64,000 bases of DNA from Fictibacillus phosphorivorans (GCF_001619875.1 NZ_LRFC01000038.1:62001-126000); one strand, 5' to 3'; counted from the first letter of the stretch, positions 36,985 to 45,852 are shown. Numbers and translations are program-made. The notes: generated by a model not told the origin, from the letters alone.

Positions 36985-37005
36985 CGGTTGGGTATAGGTA
37001 ATGAC

Positions 37006-37026
37006 CAGTTTCGGGACCCGAAACTG
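37006..37026. promoter_or_regulatory. Perfect 10-bp inverted repeat upstream of katE
   Basis: CAGTTTCGGG-A-CCCGAAACTG is a palindrome with a one-base centre, 115 bp before the katE start and 22 bp after array D. Possible operator; no T-run, so not a terminator. Its CCGAAACT arm also occurs in the units of array D. Confidence 0.5.
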
Positions 37027-37070
37027 CACCTAAATTAAACTTTGACAAATAAGCATTTTTATAAAAAACA

Positions 37071-37096
37071 GTTTGCTCTCTTCCACTGCAGGGAAG
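37071..37096 (+). promoter_or_regulatory. Possible SigB-type promoter of katE
   Basis: GTTTGC (37071-37076), 14 bases, GGGAAG (37091-37096): two mismatches in each box against the SigB consensus. KatE of Bacillus subtilis is SigB-dependent, which gives prior support, but the match is modest. Confidence 0.35.
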
Positions 37097-37098
37097 GG

Positions 37099-37129
37099 TC
37101 TCTATATGGTGTTTAAATACATATAGAGA
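37099..37129 (+). promoter_or_regulatory. Hairpin next to the katE ribosome binding site
   Basis: TCTCTATATG and CATATAGAGA form a perfect 10-bp stem with an 11-base loop. The 3' arm overlaps the start of the AGAGAGGA ribosome site. If transcribed in full it could limit katE translation. Confidence 0.45.
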
Positions 37130-37140
37130 GGAACAATCGA

Positions 37141-39183
37141 ATGAGCGACCTTAATAAGTTGAATGGGAACAGCAAAGATGAGCAGTTGGAACAATATCGT
37201 ACAGATGACAAAGGCAAAAAGCTGACAACGAACCAAGGTTTAAAAGTAGCCGAAGATGAATTCTCGTTAAAAGCGGGAGAGCGTGGCCCAACACTTATGG
37301 AGGATTTCCATTTTCGCGAAAAGATGACTCACTTCGACCATGAACGAATTCCAGAGCGTATTGTGCATGCTCGTGGTTTCGCAGCTCATGGTGAATTTGA
37401 ATTATACGAATCGTTAAGTGACTATACAAAAGCTGATTTCCTAGGCAATACTTCAAAAAAAACACCTGTTTTTGTACGCTTTTCAACAGTAGCTGGTTCA
37501 CGAGGATCAGCTGAAACCGTGCGTGACGCCCGCGGCTTTGCAACTAAATTTTATACGGATGAAGGGAATTATGACCTCGTAGGCAACAACATTCCAGTCT
37601 TTTTTATTCAAGACGCTATCAAGTTCCCTGATCTTGTGCATGCGTTGAAACCAGAACCACACAACGAGATGCCGCAAGCTGCAAGTGCTCACGATACGTT
37701 TTGGGACTTTGTTGCAAACAACCAAGAATCTGCTCATATGGTCATGTGGGCGATGTCTGACCGTGCCATTCCACGGAGTTTTCGTATGATGGAAGGGTTT
37801 GGGGTTCATACGTTCAGGCTTGTAAATGCAGAGGGGAAAGCTCATTTCGTTAAGTTCCACTGGAAACCGGTACTCGGAACTCATTCACTGGTCTGGGATG
37901 AAGCACAAAAGATATCTGGTAAAGATCCAGACTTTCACCGCAGAGATCTATGGGAATCCATTGAGAATGGAGATTACCCTGAATATGAATTAGGGTTGCA
38001 GATTATCGCTGAAGAAGATGAATTTAACTTTGATTTTGACATATTAGATCCGACTAAACTGTGGCCTGAAGAGGATGTACCTGTGAAAATTGTCGGCAAG
38101 ATGACGCTGAACCGAAACGTGGACAATGTGTTTGCTGAGACGGAACAAGTGGCTTTTCATCCAGGACATGTTGTGCCGGGAATTGATTTTTCGAATGATC
38201 CGCTCTTGCAAGGACGATTATTTTCTTATACAGATACACAATTATCACGTCTTGGTGGCCCAAACTTTCACGAACTGCCGATCAACCGCCCAGTTTGTCC
38301 GTTTCATAACAATCAACGTGACGGGATTTCACGGCATACGATCAATAAAGGTCAAGTGAGTTATCACAAAAATTCTTTAGCAGCGAACACGCCGTCAACT
38401 ACTCCTGAAGCAGAAGGCGGCTATGTACATTATCAGGAAAAAGTGGAAGGCAGAAAAATTCAAAGCAGAAGTGAGAGCTTTAAAGATCACTTCTCTCAAG
38501 CCACACTGTTTTGGAACAGCATGAGTGATCCGGAAAAACAGCACCTTAAGAATGCTTTTAGTTTTGAACTCGGTAAAGTAAAAAGCAAATCTGTACAGCA
38601 ACAAGTGGTCGATATGTTTGCTCACGTGAGTCTGGAGCTTGCCACAGCGTTTGCTGAAGCGATTGATGCGGTACCGCCCAAAGGGGAAGATTCTGCTGTA
38701 ACCAAAAAATCTCCTGCGCTCAGTCAGCTCAATACGACACAAAGTCCAAAGACAAGGAAAGTAGGAGTTATTGTCGGTTCAACTATTAGTGGTGAGGTTG
38801 CAGAAATTCTCCAGGCTTTAAGCAGCAATGGCATTCAAGCAGAATGCATCAGTGATAAGCTAGGAAAAAGAACAGCCGATAACGGAGCAGAGTTGGAGAT
38901 CATGCATACATTTTTAACCGCTTCGTCTGTACTATTTGATGCGATATATGTTGTTGGTGGAAGCGGTGATAACGCGATGTTTAAAAAAGAAGCTTTACAT
39001 TTCGCAAACGAGGCGTTTACACATTACAAACCTATTGGAGGAACTCATGAGGGACTTCATTGGCTAAAAGAAGCAGAACTTGCTGGAAACCCTGGTGTAG
39101 TAATAGGTGAAGGAAAAGAAGATTTTGTATCCAGCTTTTCTGATGCTATTGCCGTACATCGTCATTGGGATCGTCAATTATAA
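37141..39183 (+). CDS. katE: Large-subunit monofunctional catalase KatE
   Basis: 680 residues, the long clade-2 catalase type (HPII-like). The catalytic His is H76 in RIVHARGF, the distal Asn region is in [12 protein letters not shown] and the proximal haem Tyr is Y363 in [14 protein letters not shown]. From about residue 535 an extra C-terminal class-I-glutaminase/DJ-1-like domain follows ([22 protein letters not shown] ... YVVGGSGDN). It decomposes hydrogen peroxide in the cytosol. AGAGAGGA precedes the ATG. The leader has a hairpin and an upstream palindrome. Confidence 0.96.
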   Translation: MSDLNKLNGNSKDEQLEQYRTDDKGKKLTTNQGLKVAEDEFSLKAGERGPTLMEDFHFREKMTHFDHERIPERIVHARGFAAHGEFELYESLSDYTKADFLGNTSKKTPVFVRFSTVAGSRGSAETVRDARGFATKFYTDEGNYDLVGNNIPVFFIQDAIKFPDLVHALKPEPHNEMPQAASAHDTFWDFVANNQESAHMVMWAMSDRAIPRSFRMMEGFGVHTFRLVNAEGKAHFVKFHWKPVLGTHSLVWDEAQKISGKDPDFHRRDLWESIENGDYPEYELGLQIIAEEDEFNFDFDILDPTKLWPEEDVPVKIVGKMTLNRNVDNVFAETEQVAFHPGHVVPGIDFSNDPLLQGRLFSYTDTQLSRLGGPNFHELPINRPVCPFHNNQRDGISRHTINKGQVSYHKNSLAANTPSTTPEAEGGYVHYQEKVEGRKIQSRSESFKDHFSQATLFWNSMSDPEKQHLKNAFSFELGKVKSKSVQQQVVDMFAHVSLELATAFAEAIDAVPPKGEDSAVTKKSPALSQLNTTQSPKTRKVGVIVGSTISGEVAEILQALSSNGIQAECISDKLGKRTADNGAELEIMHTFLTASSVLFDAIYVVGGSGDNAMFKKEALHFANEAFTHYKPIGGTHEGLHWLKEAELAGNPGVVIGEGKEDFVSSFSDAIAVHRHWDRQL

Positions 39184-39236
39184 AAATACTCTGGAGCAGT
39201 GGATGTATGTTCACTGTTCTTTTTTTGTGTTCTAGA

Positions 39237-39259
39237 AGCACCTGAAACGGAGATAAACG
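39237..39259. repeat. Remnant of the dispersed palindromic element
   Basis: AGCACCTGAAACGGAGATAA plus AC matches the right-hand end of the 128-bp element (AGCACCTGAAACGGAAATCAAC) with two or three changes. The rest of the element is missing. Confidence 0.6.
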
Positions 39260-39347
39260 ACCTTAACACCAACTAAATAAAAATTCAAGAATGAAAAACA
39301 AGGAAAGATACAAACTACATATGAATCAACATAAAAGGAGACTTCAT

Positions 39348-40004
39348 ATGTACAGAAAATTATTGAGCTTAATCATGGTACTCACGTTAGCCATTCCGAT
39401 TGTTACAGGGATCCATGCTGATGCTGCACCAAAACAAAGGGTGCCTGGTCCATGTTATAGCCAAAATGCGATTGATTTGTATTCTGAACAAAGAAGATTG
39501 TGGAAAGATCATGTGTATTGGACAAGGAGCTATATTGTAAGTGCTCTTTCAGGAGCAGAAGATCAAAATGCAGTATTAAAACGATTGCTGCAAAATCAAA
39601 CAGACATCGGAAATTCCATAAAGCCTTATTACGGTGATGCTGCAGGGAACCAGCTTGGTAAACTATTAACAGAACATATTGTAATCGCAGGGCAGTTAGT
39701 AGATGCAATCAAGAAGGGTGATACGGTAAATGCAGGCAAGATAAATAAAGAATGGTACCGTAATGCAGATGATATCGCCAGATTTATGAGTAAAGCAAAT
39801 CCGAACTGGTCTGAGAAAACAGTGAAAGAGATGCTTTATGTTCACTTGAAGTTTGTATCTGATGAAGTAGCTGCAAGACTTAAAAAAGACTACGCGGGTG
39901 AGATTGTAATCTTTGATAAAAACATGAATCACATGGCGATGTTTGCTGACGAAATCACAAACGGGATTATGAAGCAATTTCCCGACTCATTTAGAACTTC
40001 TTAA
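39348..40004 (+). CDS. Exported helical protein of unknown function
   Basis: 218 residues from ATG 39348, which has AAAGGAG upstream; 19 upstream codons are discarded. The signal peptide MYRKLLSLIMVLTLAIPIV...ADA is cleaved near residue 28. The mature part is mostly alpha-helical (QRRLWKDHVYWTRSYIVSAL, LLTEHIVIAGQLVDAIKKGD, LKFVSDEVAARLKKDY), reminiscent of a four-helix bundle. Only one cysteine is seen in the mature part. I do not recognise a function. Monocistronic with its own terminator. Confidence 0.78.
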   Translation: MYRKLLSLIMVLTLAIPIVTGIHADAAPKQRVPGPCYSQNAIDLYSEQRRLWKDHVYWTRSYIVSALSGAEDQNAVLKRLLQNQTDIGNSIKPYYGDAAGNQLGKLLTEHIVIAGQLVDAIKKGDTVNAGKINKEWYRNADDIARFMSKANPNWSEKTVKEMLYVHLKFVSDEVAARLKKDYAGEIVIFDKNMNHMAMFADEITNGIMKQFPDSFRTS

Positions 40005-40007
40005 AAA

Positions 40008-40038
40008 GAAAAAGCCTCTCAGATTGGGAGGCCTTTTT
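40008..40038 (+). terminator. Rho-independent terminator
   Basis: AAGCCTCTC pairs with GGGAGGCTT-like sequence (one G-U, one bulge) and is followed by five T. Confidence 0.75.
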
Positions 40039-40039
40039 C

Positions 40040-40210
40040 TTATTTCTTGTCTTTTTGTTTTTCTTTTTCATCAATTGTTCCTTGAGAAAGCGTATCATTG
40101 ACCTGTTCGTGAACCTTCTCTAAATCCTTATCTGTTCCAGACTGGTTTTTCTTATTTGGATCGTAATTTTTTTCTGCTACTTTTTCTGATTGCTTCTGTT
40201 TATCGCTCAT
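40040..40210 (-). CDS. Small hydrophilic protein, DUF4025-like
   Basis: A 56-residue ORF with a strong AGGAGGT ribosome site. Composition is almost entirely charged and polar (Lys, Glu, Asp, Gln, Asn). The segment LEKVHEQVNDTLSQGTID resembles the conserved block of small Bacillus DUF4025 proteins. It may be a forespore or stress-related peptide; this is a guess from composition. It converges with the exported-protein gene, sharing the terminator region. Confidence 0.7.
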   Translation of the reverse strand: MSDKQKQSEKVAEKNYDPNKKNQSGTDKDLEKVHEQVNDTLSQGTIDEKEKQKDKK

Positions 40211-40308
40211 GAAATAAATACCTCCTATATAACCAATGAAGTAAATCTTCAGCTATAATTTGCTGATACTTTACTTTTCCCTATCCTCTTTCCCTAAAAC
40301 ATGCAGAG

Positions 40309-40346
40309 ATAAAAAAGCCTCATCCATTATTTAGGACAAGGCTTAG
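40309..40346 (-). terminator. Terminator of Eis-like gene
   Basis: On the minus strand AAGCCTTGTCC pairs imperfectly with GGATGAGGCTT, followed by six T. Confidence 0.75.
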
Positions 40347-40349
40347 GAT

Positions 40350-41501
40350 TTAAAAAAAATCAAGAAAAGCAATAGGCTTTTCGGTAATCATTTTCTCGAA
40401 TTGAATCATATTCTCTTGCTTGCCTTTTATTTTTCCGCATTGGTATAAAAACGTTGGCTTATGTGAGCCTAACAGTGCTGCTGTCAAAGTTTGAATATCC
40501 ATAGAAAGTGCTGCTTCATTGTTTGAAGGTGTTCTTGTAATATCATCTTCACCTATTGAAAAAGTACCGTTGTTCCATTCAGCTTTGTCATCTGTGATCG
40601 CTATTGTTATAGGACCACCCGCTTGTTTAAAGGAATATTGTTTTAAGAATGCCTCAACATCCACAATACGTGCCATAAAGTATGGATAGTGTTCTTGGTG
40701 AATGCGAGGGTTGTTGATCAGAAATGGGAGTTGATCATTAGACGGTGCGATGATTTTCACCTTATCTACCATTGAGTCATGCTGGCAGATAAAATTCCAC
40801 AAAGCACGGCGAGCGTCTTCTGTGACATAAACAAACTCCTGAACATCCAACAACTTATCTGCAGCTTTACAGCATAAATAACCTTTTGGAACTCCATCTT
40901 CATCCCTATAAATAATTCGGTTGTATCCTTCTGTGAACACATGGTTATTCCACCAATCATCTGTTCGGACTAATAGATGATTGTAGGTTTGAAACCACTC
41001 TTCATAAACAGCATTTAATAAGCTGTTACCATCTTCCTCCGTTAATCTAGACACAGTCCCTGGAACTTCTTCGTAACGGATGAGGTCACTTTTTTCGAGT
41101 GTGTACTTATTAACAGAAGCCGTTAACTCCCAGCCGAACCGGCGGTAAAATTGAATGTTAAATGGGTGCAGCAAGCTGATCGTCTGTCCTTTTTCTTTCA
41201 TGGAAAGAAGTGCTTTTTGTAAGAGACGTGTTACAGATCCTTTACGTCTATGCTCTGGCCATGTAGCTACACCTGCAATTCCTCCCATAGGAAATCGCTT
41301 GTTATCAATACTGATCTCTAAAGAAAGAATATGGAGTTTAGAGAGTAGATCTTCCTTTTCGAACTCTCCCCAAATCTCATGCTTCTTCATCACTTCAAAA
41401 CGCTTTGGCCGATCTTCCTTTTTCACTACATATTGAAAAGCATATTGTGAAAGCTGCAATGATTTTTCGTATTCCGTTTCTGACAGTCTTCTTATCTCCA
41501 T
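40350..41501 (-). CDS. Eis-like GNAT acetyltransferase
   Basis: 383 residues. The first GNAT domain has the acetyl-CoA loop GVATWPEHRRKGSVTRLLQKAL and the FYRRFGWEL block. A second degenerate GNAT domain and a C-terminal sterol-carrier-like domain (from about residue 285) give the three-part architecture of Eis-family proteins. Eis enzymes acetylate amino groups on varied substrates, including aminoglycosides in mycobacteria; the natural substrate here is unknown. GGGAGGT precedes the ATG. Confidence 0.88.
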   Translation of the reverse strand: MEIRRLSETEYEKSLQLSQYAFQYVVKKEDRPKRFEVMKKHEIWGEFEKEDLLSKLHILSLEISIDNKRFPMGGIAGVATWPEHRRKGSVTRLLQKALLSMKEKGQTISLLHPFNIQFYRRFGWELTASVNKYTLEKSDLIRYEEVPGTVSRLTEEDGNSLLNAVYEEWFQTYNHLLVRTDDWWNNHVFTEGYNRIIYRDEDGVPKGYLCCKAADKLLDVQEFVYVTEDARRALWNFICQHDSMVDKVKIIAPSNDQLPFLINNPRIHQEHYPYFMARIVDVEAFLKQYSFKQAGGPITIAITDDKAEWNNGTFSIGEDDITRTPSNNEAALSMDIQTLTAALLGSHKPTFLYQCGKIKGKQENMIQFEKMITEKPIAFLDFF

Positions 41502-41717
41502 TTCGCATGACCTCCCTTTTCACATTCATTCTACAAGTTTGGATTGAACATTGAAAAGTGATTTACTAATTTTCTGAAAATCGATATTTTTATAGAGGTA
41601 ATATAATTTTTTTTAGTGAAAAATATTGGATATTTATAAAAACTATCGAAATTATATTCATTAGCAGTTATAATTATAAACTGTTGTGCATAACCGCAAC
41701 TTTAAGTGAGGCTTAGG

Positions 41718-42413
41718 ATGAGAATTCATAAATATATCAGTACAACAGGCTATTGTTCAAGACGAGAGACGAAAAGGCTTCTTGAGAGTGGACGGATTAC
41801 GGTAAATGGCGAGACCGCTAATAAGGATACGTTTGTAAATGAGGGTGATATCGTTCTAATCGATGGGGAGAGTCTTCCTCAAAAGGCTGCTGCTGTTTAT
41901 GTAGCATTTAACAAACCAGTTGGAATTACGAGTACATCGAATCCCGAGATTGAAGGCAACATTCTTGAGCTAGTGGACCTTCCAGAGCGTGTATTTGCAG
42001 TCGGGCGTTTAGATAAGGCTTCTCAAGGATTAATTCTTCTAACCAATGACGGAGAGTTCGCAAATCGTATATCTCAGGCTGATTTTGGCCACGAGAAAGA
42101 ATATGAAGTAACCGTCGATCAGCCGATAACAGATTTGTTTCTTCAAAAAATGGCTCAAGGTGTTCCGATCTTAAACACAGTAACAAAACCCTCGAAAACA
42201 GAGCTTGTCAGTAAGTATGTATTCAGAATAACGCTTACCCAGGGGTTAAACCGGCAAATCCGGCGAATGTGCAAAGCATTAGGTTATGAAGTAGAGAAAT
42301 TAGAGCGTATACGCATTATGAATATACATCTTCATGCATTAGAGGTCGGGAAGTGGCGGTACTTAAGGGATGAGGAGCTTTATGAACTAAAGAAGTGTTT
42401 AGAACTTCTTTAA
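41718..42413 (+). CDS. RsuA/RluF-family 23S rRNA pseudouridine synthase
   Basis: 231 residues. An N-terminal S4 RNA-binding domain (RIHKYISTTGYCSRRETKRLLESGRITVNG) is followed by the catalytic domain with the Asp in GRLDKASQGLILLTND and the QGLNRQIRRMCKALGYEV block. The sequence is closest to RluF/RluB-type enzymes. ATG 41718 follows AAGTGAGG, so four upstream codons are dropped. Uridine position modified is not predictable by eye. Confidence 0.9.
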   Translation: MRIHKYISTTGYCSRRETKRLLESGRITVNGETANKDTFVNEGDIVLIDGESLPQKAAAVYVAFNKPVGITSTSNPEIEGNILELVDLPERVFAVGRLDKASQGLILLTNDGEFANRISQADFGHEKEYEVTVDQPITDLFLQKMAQGVPILNTVTKPSKTELVSKYVFRITLTQGLNRQIRRMCKALGYEVEKLERIRIMNIHLHALEVGKWRYLRDEELYELKKCLELL

Positions 42414-42465
42414 AAAAGGAAAGAATCACTAGGTTTTTATAAATAAACTAGCATTTCTTACAATA

Positions 42466-42526
42466 TTGCGAAAATTGTAGAAAAGCCATATACTTGGTAA
42501 TGGAAAGTATATGAAAGCGCTTTACA
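42466..42526 (+). promoter_or_regulatory. Promoter and cre-like site of YjiH-family gene
   Basis: TTGCGA (42466-42471), a 17-base spacer and TATACT (42489-42494) form a sigma-A promoter. At 42512-42526, just after the expected start of transcription, TGAAAGCGCTTTACA contains the palindromic AAAGCGCTTT core of a CcpA (cre) site with one inserted base near the end. Carbon catabolite repression is likely. Confidence 0.65.
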
Positions 42527-42549
42527 CCTAAGGAAGAGAGGCATACATC

Positions 42550-43929
42550 ATGGGATTACCGAAGCAAAATATTGACAACCAGATGAGACAAACTAGTATT
42601 TCCAGTTTAATTAAATTTATAGTTCCATCCTTAATTGGGATCTTCTTATTTATGATTCCTATCTCATTTAATGGGGAAATTACAATTCCTGTAGCGATTT
42701 TAGCAGGAATTCTACAAGATTTAATCGGGAATTATATTCCTCAGATTATGACAGCAATCATTGCCATTACGGTTATTGGATCGCTTGGGACCTACTTTTT
42801 TAAACCTAAAGCAATTGTTAACCAGCCATTTTTGAACACGCTGTTCAACGTTAATATCGCATGGCAAATGATACGTTTACTTGGACTCATTTTTGCAGTG
42901 ATGACCTTGTTTAAATTAGGACCTGAAGCAGTATGGTCTGAGAACACAGGACAGCTTTTACTTTATGATCTAATTCCGGTATTATTCTCGGTGTTCTTGT
43001 TTGCTGGATTATTTTTACCACTACTGTTTAACTTTGGATTGTTAGAACTATGTGGAGCATTACTCGTTAAAGTGATGCGTCCTGTGTTCAAGTTGCCAGG
43101 GCGCTCATCGATTGACTGTCTAGCATCTTGGCTAGGTGACGGTACGATTGGGGTTCTTTTAACAAACAAACAGTACGAAGAAGGGTACTATACGAAGCGT
43201 GAGGCGGCTGTAATCGGCACAACATTCTCAGTCGTATCGATTACTTTTGCTATTGTTGTTCTTGCTCAAGTAGATTTGGCTCATATGATTGTTCCTTATT
43301 ATTTAACAGTTGTACTGGCTGGGCTTGTATGTGCGATCATTATTCCGCGCATCCCGCCGTTATCCAGAAAACCGGATACGTATTATGAAGGTGCAAAAGA
43401 AAACGTAGCGGATGAAGTCATTCCACAAGGGGAAACACCATTTAGCTTTGGGCTTAAAAAAGCAGTTAATCGTGCGGATCAAAACAAGAGTGCGGCAACT
43501 CTAGTTAAAGAGGGTATTCAAAACGTACTTGATATGTGGATGGGTGTTGTGCCGATCGTTATGGCGATTGGAACATCTGCATTGATGGTCGCTGAGTTTA
43601 CACCATTTTTCTCATACCTAGGTGCACCGTTCGTACCGATTCTAGAACTGCTGCAAGTTCCTTTTGCATCAGATGCAGCAGAGACGATCGTAATCGGATT
43701 TGCGGACATGTTCTTGCCATCCATTATCGGAGCTGGAATTGAAAGTGAACTGACTCGATTTGTAATCGCAGCCATGTCTGTAATTCAATTAATCTATATG
43801 TCTGAAGTTGGCGGACTGCTTTTAGCATCTAAAGTGCCTGTTAACTTTAAAGATCTCGTTATCATCTTTTTCTTGCGTACGTTTATTTCACTCCCAATTG
43901 TTGTGGGGATGGCGCATCTTATGTTCTAA
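42550..43929 (+). CDS. YjiH-family membrane protein with nucleoside-recognition (Gate) domains
   Basis: 459 residues with about ten helices. The two Gate-like blocks (LFLPLLFNFGLLELCGALLVKVMRP and the later VPFASDAAETIVIGFADMFLPSIIGAGIESELTRF) match the YjiH/nucleoside-recognition family. The molecule carried is unknown. A ribosome site AAGGAAGAG precedes the ATG. It is monocistronic with a cre-like operator and a terminator. Confidence 0.85.
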   Translation: MGLPKQNIDNQMRQTSISSLIKFIVPSLIGIFLFMIPISFNGEITIPVAILAGILQDLIGNYIPQIMTAIIAITVIGSLGTYFFKPKAIVNQPFLNTLFNVNIAWQMIRLLGLIFAVMTLFKLGPEAVWSENTGQLLLYDLIPVLFSVFLFAGLFLPLLFNFGLLELCGALLVKVMRPVFKLPGRSSIDCLASWLGDGTIGVLLTNKQYEEGYYTKREAAVIGTTFSVVSITFAIVVLAQVDLAHMIVPYYLTVVLAGLVCAIIIPRIPPLSRKPDTYYEGAKENVADEVIPQGETPFSFGLKKAVNRADQNKSAATLVKEGIQNVLDMWMGVVPIVMAIGTSALMVAEFTPFFSYLGAPFVPILELLQVPFASDAAETIVIGFADMFLPSIIGAGIESELTRFVIAAMSVIQLIYMSEVGGLLLASKVPVNFKDLVIIFFLRTFISLPIVVGMAHLMF

Positions 43930-43934
43930 CAAAG

Positions 43935-43970
43935 AAAGCTGTTCGGAGGAATCCTCTGAACAGCTTTTTA
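43935..43970 (+). terminator. Rho-independent terminator
   Basis: AAGCTGTTCGGAGG pairs with CCTCTGAACAGCTT around a short loop, followed by five T. Confidence 0.9.
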
Positions 43971-43990
43971 TTTGTAGCTGAGTTGTGTGT

Positions 43991-44033
43991 AAATTGTAAG
44001 GGGTCTGTCCCGGGGACAGACCCCTTACAATTT
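43991..44033. repeat. Perfect 21-bp inverted repeat (palindromic intergenic element)
   Basis: Positions 43991-44011 are the exact reverse complement of 44013-44033, with one central G. The core is GGGGTCTGTCCC / GGGACAGACCCC. It lies between the YjiH-gene terminator and the 3' end of the peroxidase gene. A shorter relative GGGGTCAGACCCC is at 45863-45875. Confidence 0.92.
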
Positions 44034-44035
44034 AT

Positions 44036-44512
44036 TTATAACAGCTCTTTTATGTGTTTTTCGATGGTTTCTGGTTTGTCTGTTGGCGCAAAACGTTTTA
44101 CAACTTTTCCGTCACGGTCTACTAGGAATTTTGTGAAGTTCCACTTAATCGCCTTAGAGCCTAAGATTCCTGGTGCTTCAGCAGCCAAGTATTTAAAAAG
44201 AGGATGTGCATCATCTCCGTTAACGTTCACTTTCGCAAACATGGGAAAGTTTACTCCATAGTTTAATTCGCAAAACTCCATGATCTCGTCACTCGTTCCA
44301 GGCTCTTGTGCACCGAATTGGTTACAAGGAAAGCCGAGCACTGTTACCCCTTGTTCTTTATGGCTTTCATAGAGTGATTGGAGACCTTGATATTGGGGTG
44401 TAAAACCGCATTTGCTTGCTGTGTTAACAATTAAAAGCACGTCTCCTTTATAAGAATCAAGATTCGTTTGATCTCCCTTAATCGTTTCAACAGAAAAATC
44501 ATAAACTGACAT
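44036..44512 (-). CDS. Glutathione peroxidase-family thiol peroxidase
   Basis: 158 residues, thioredoxin fold. Peroxidatic Cys is in [12 protein letters not shown], the family [13 protein letters not shown] motif is intact, and [12 protein letters not shown] completes the active site. The bacterial Cys-type enzymes (BsaA-like) usually use thioredoxin rather than glutathione. GAGGGA precedes the ATG. Together with KatG and KatE it is the third peroxide-removing enzyme in the window. Confidence 0.93.
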   Translation of the reverse strand: MSVYDFSVETIKGDQTNLDSYKGDVLLIVNTASKCGFTPQYQGLQSLYESHKEQGVTVLGFPCNQFGAQEPGTSDEIMEFCELNYGVNFPMFAKVNVNGDDAHPLFKYLAAEAPGILGSKAIKWNFTKFLVDRDGKVVKRFAPTDKPETIEKHIKELL

Positions 44513-44625
44513 TTTTTCTAGCTCCCTCGTCTAGCGTTTTTAATTAGTTTAACGATAAATGGAACGGCTTTCACTGAAAATGCTCGGAGTGGTAAAATAA
44601 GGTGAATGTTTAAGGGGGAATTAAA

Positions 44626-45108
44626 ATGGACGCAGTGTTTCATGTGGAACATCAAGTTTTTAACTACCGTGTTGCAGCCGTTATGATGCAAGAGGGCCGT
44701 GTTTTAATACATCGGTCCAAAAAAGAATCAAACTGGTCTTTACCAGGAGGAAGAGTTAAACTCGGCGAAGATGCGCAAACAAGTCTGCAGCGTGAAATGA
44801 AAGAAGAATTAAATTTACAGGTAACCATTGATCGCTTTTTATGGACGGTAGAGAACTTTTTTACCTATGCAGAGAAAGAAATTCATGAGGTTGGTTTATA
44901 CTTTAAACTAGCAGCAGAAGAACAGTGGCCGCTATATAATGGTGAAGAATTTACGGTATTAGAAGCAGAAAGGTTAGTCTTCAAATGGGTTCCTCTACAA
45001 GATTTAGATCAGTATGAGCTATACCCTGAAGTGGTAAAGAAGAAGCTTCTATCTAGCTCATTCGATTCTGATTATTTCCTAGTAAGCAGCAAATTGCAAA
45101 ATGTATAA
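44626..45108 (+). CDS. NUDIX hydrolase
   Basis: 160 residues. The Nudix box GGRVKLGEDAQTSLQREMKEEL matches GX5EX7REUXEEXGU apart from the last glycine region. It would cleave a nucleoside diphosphate linked to another moiety. AAGGGGG precedes the ATG. A parS-like 16-mer overlaps codons 4-9. It is followed 14 bp later by a small gene that is probably cotranscribed. Confidence 0.88.
   Translation: MDAVFHVEHQVFNYRVAAVMMQEGRVLIHRSKKESNWSLPGGRVKLGEDAQTSLQREMKEELNLQVTIDRFLWTVENFFTYAEKEIHEVGLYFKLAAEEQWPLYNGEEFTVLEAERLVFKWVPLQDLDQYELYPEVVKKKLLSSSFDSDYFLVSSKLQNV
44636..44651. promoter_or_regulatory. parS-like ParB/Spo0J site 2 (inside coding sequence)
   Basis: TGTTTCATGTGGAACA is the exact reverse complement of the site at 19744-19759 and differs from parS consensus at one central position. 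It lies within the NUDIX gene, and parS sites often lie inside genes. Confidence 0.6.
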
Positions 45109-45122
45109 GAAAGAGGATAACC

Positions 45123-45572
45123 ATGCATCCAACGATAAAAAAACTAAATGTTAAAACGCTAGATCGTCCTGTCCTAATTATGAATCCCCCTTCTGAATAT
45201 AGTGAAGTGGTGAGTTCTTTTGACACAGACGTTCATGAAGAACCAAAAGAAGAATCGTATCCATTTGTTCAGGTGTTCGGTACAACAAATGAACAGCTTC
45301 AAAAAGATGCGAAATTGGGGGCTGAGAAGGTAGAGAATGATGGTCTTCTGTGGCTGTGTTACCCAAAAAAGAGTTCAAAAACGTATAAAGGATCTGATTG
45401 CTCACGGGAATCGGTCGCGGCGTTATTATCGGACGAAGGATTTGAACCGGTTAGACAGGTAGCTATTGATGAAGACTGGTCAGCGTTAAGATTCAGAAAA
45501 CCAGAACACATCAAGTCGATGACTCGCAAAAGCGCAGTAACTAAAGAAGGACAAAAAAGAATAGAGAATTAA
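45123..45572 (+). CDS. Uncharacterised soluble protein (DUF3052-like)
   Basis: 149 residues, no signal or membrane segment. The block LLWLCYPKKSSKTYKGSDCSRESVAALLSDEGFEPVRQVAIDEDWSALRF is strongly protein-like and reminds me of DUF3052/YdhG-associated proteins, but I cannot name it with certainty. AGAGGATAACC precedes the ATG. It lies 14 bp downstream of the NUDIX gene in the same transcript and before a terminator. Confidence 0.7.
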   Translation: MHPTIKKLNVKTLDRPVLIMNPPSEYSEVVSSFDTDVHEEPKEESYPFVQVFGTTNEQLQKDAKLGAEKVENDGLLWLCYPKKSSKTYKGSDCSRESVAALLSDEGFEPVRQVAIDEDWSALRFRKPEHIKSMTRKSAVTKEGQKRIEN

Positions 45573-45574
45573 GG

Positions 45575-45622
45575 AGTGGAAGGCTCAAGAGGTTAATAAT
45601 TCTTGGAGTCTTCCACTTTTTT
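45575..45622 (+). terminator. Rho-independent terminator
   Basis: AGTGGAAGGCTCAAGA pairs with TCTTGGAGTCTTCCACT (small bulges), followed by six T. Confidence 0.88.
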
Positions 45623-45710
45623 GGTAGAGATGTGAAAGTGAGCCTAGTTTGTATATGTGGTACGTGCATTTTCGTGAAAATGTTTACTGCAAAAAAGCAC
45701 AAGAAATAAT

Positions 45711-45803
45711 TACAAGGTAATCCATCATAAGTACGAGGTAATGCGAAATATATCCGTGTTTAAGGTCAATAATTCCGTGTATAAATTTATTTATCCGATT
45801 TTT
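45711..45803. repeat. 21-nt-period core array E (degenerate)
   Basis: Cores TACAAGGTAAT (45711), TACGAGGTAAT (45732), TCCGTGTTTAA (45753) and TCCGTGTATAA (45774) are 21 nt apart; a further TCCG follows 20 nt later. Two sub-types of core are aligned in the same phase. It lies between a terminator and the liaI upstream region. Confidence 0.7.
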
Positions 45804-45825
45804 GACTCATACAATTGATGTGTCC

Positions 45826-45852
45826 ACCCCATTTGTACAAAATGGGGTTTTT
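45826..45852 (+). terminator. Terminator-like hairpin upstream of liaI
   Basis: ACCCCATTT-GTACA-AAATGGGGT followed by TTTTT. It would insulate liaI from upstream transcription, including array E. Confidence 0.8.

Noticed and set aside
36990-36995. GGGTAT as SigB -10 box for katE
   Set aside because: No GTTT-type -35 hexamer at 12-15 bp upstream.
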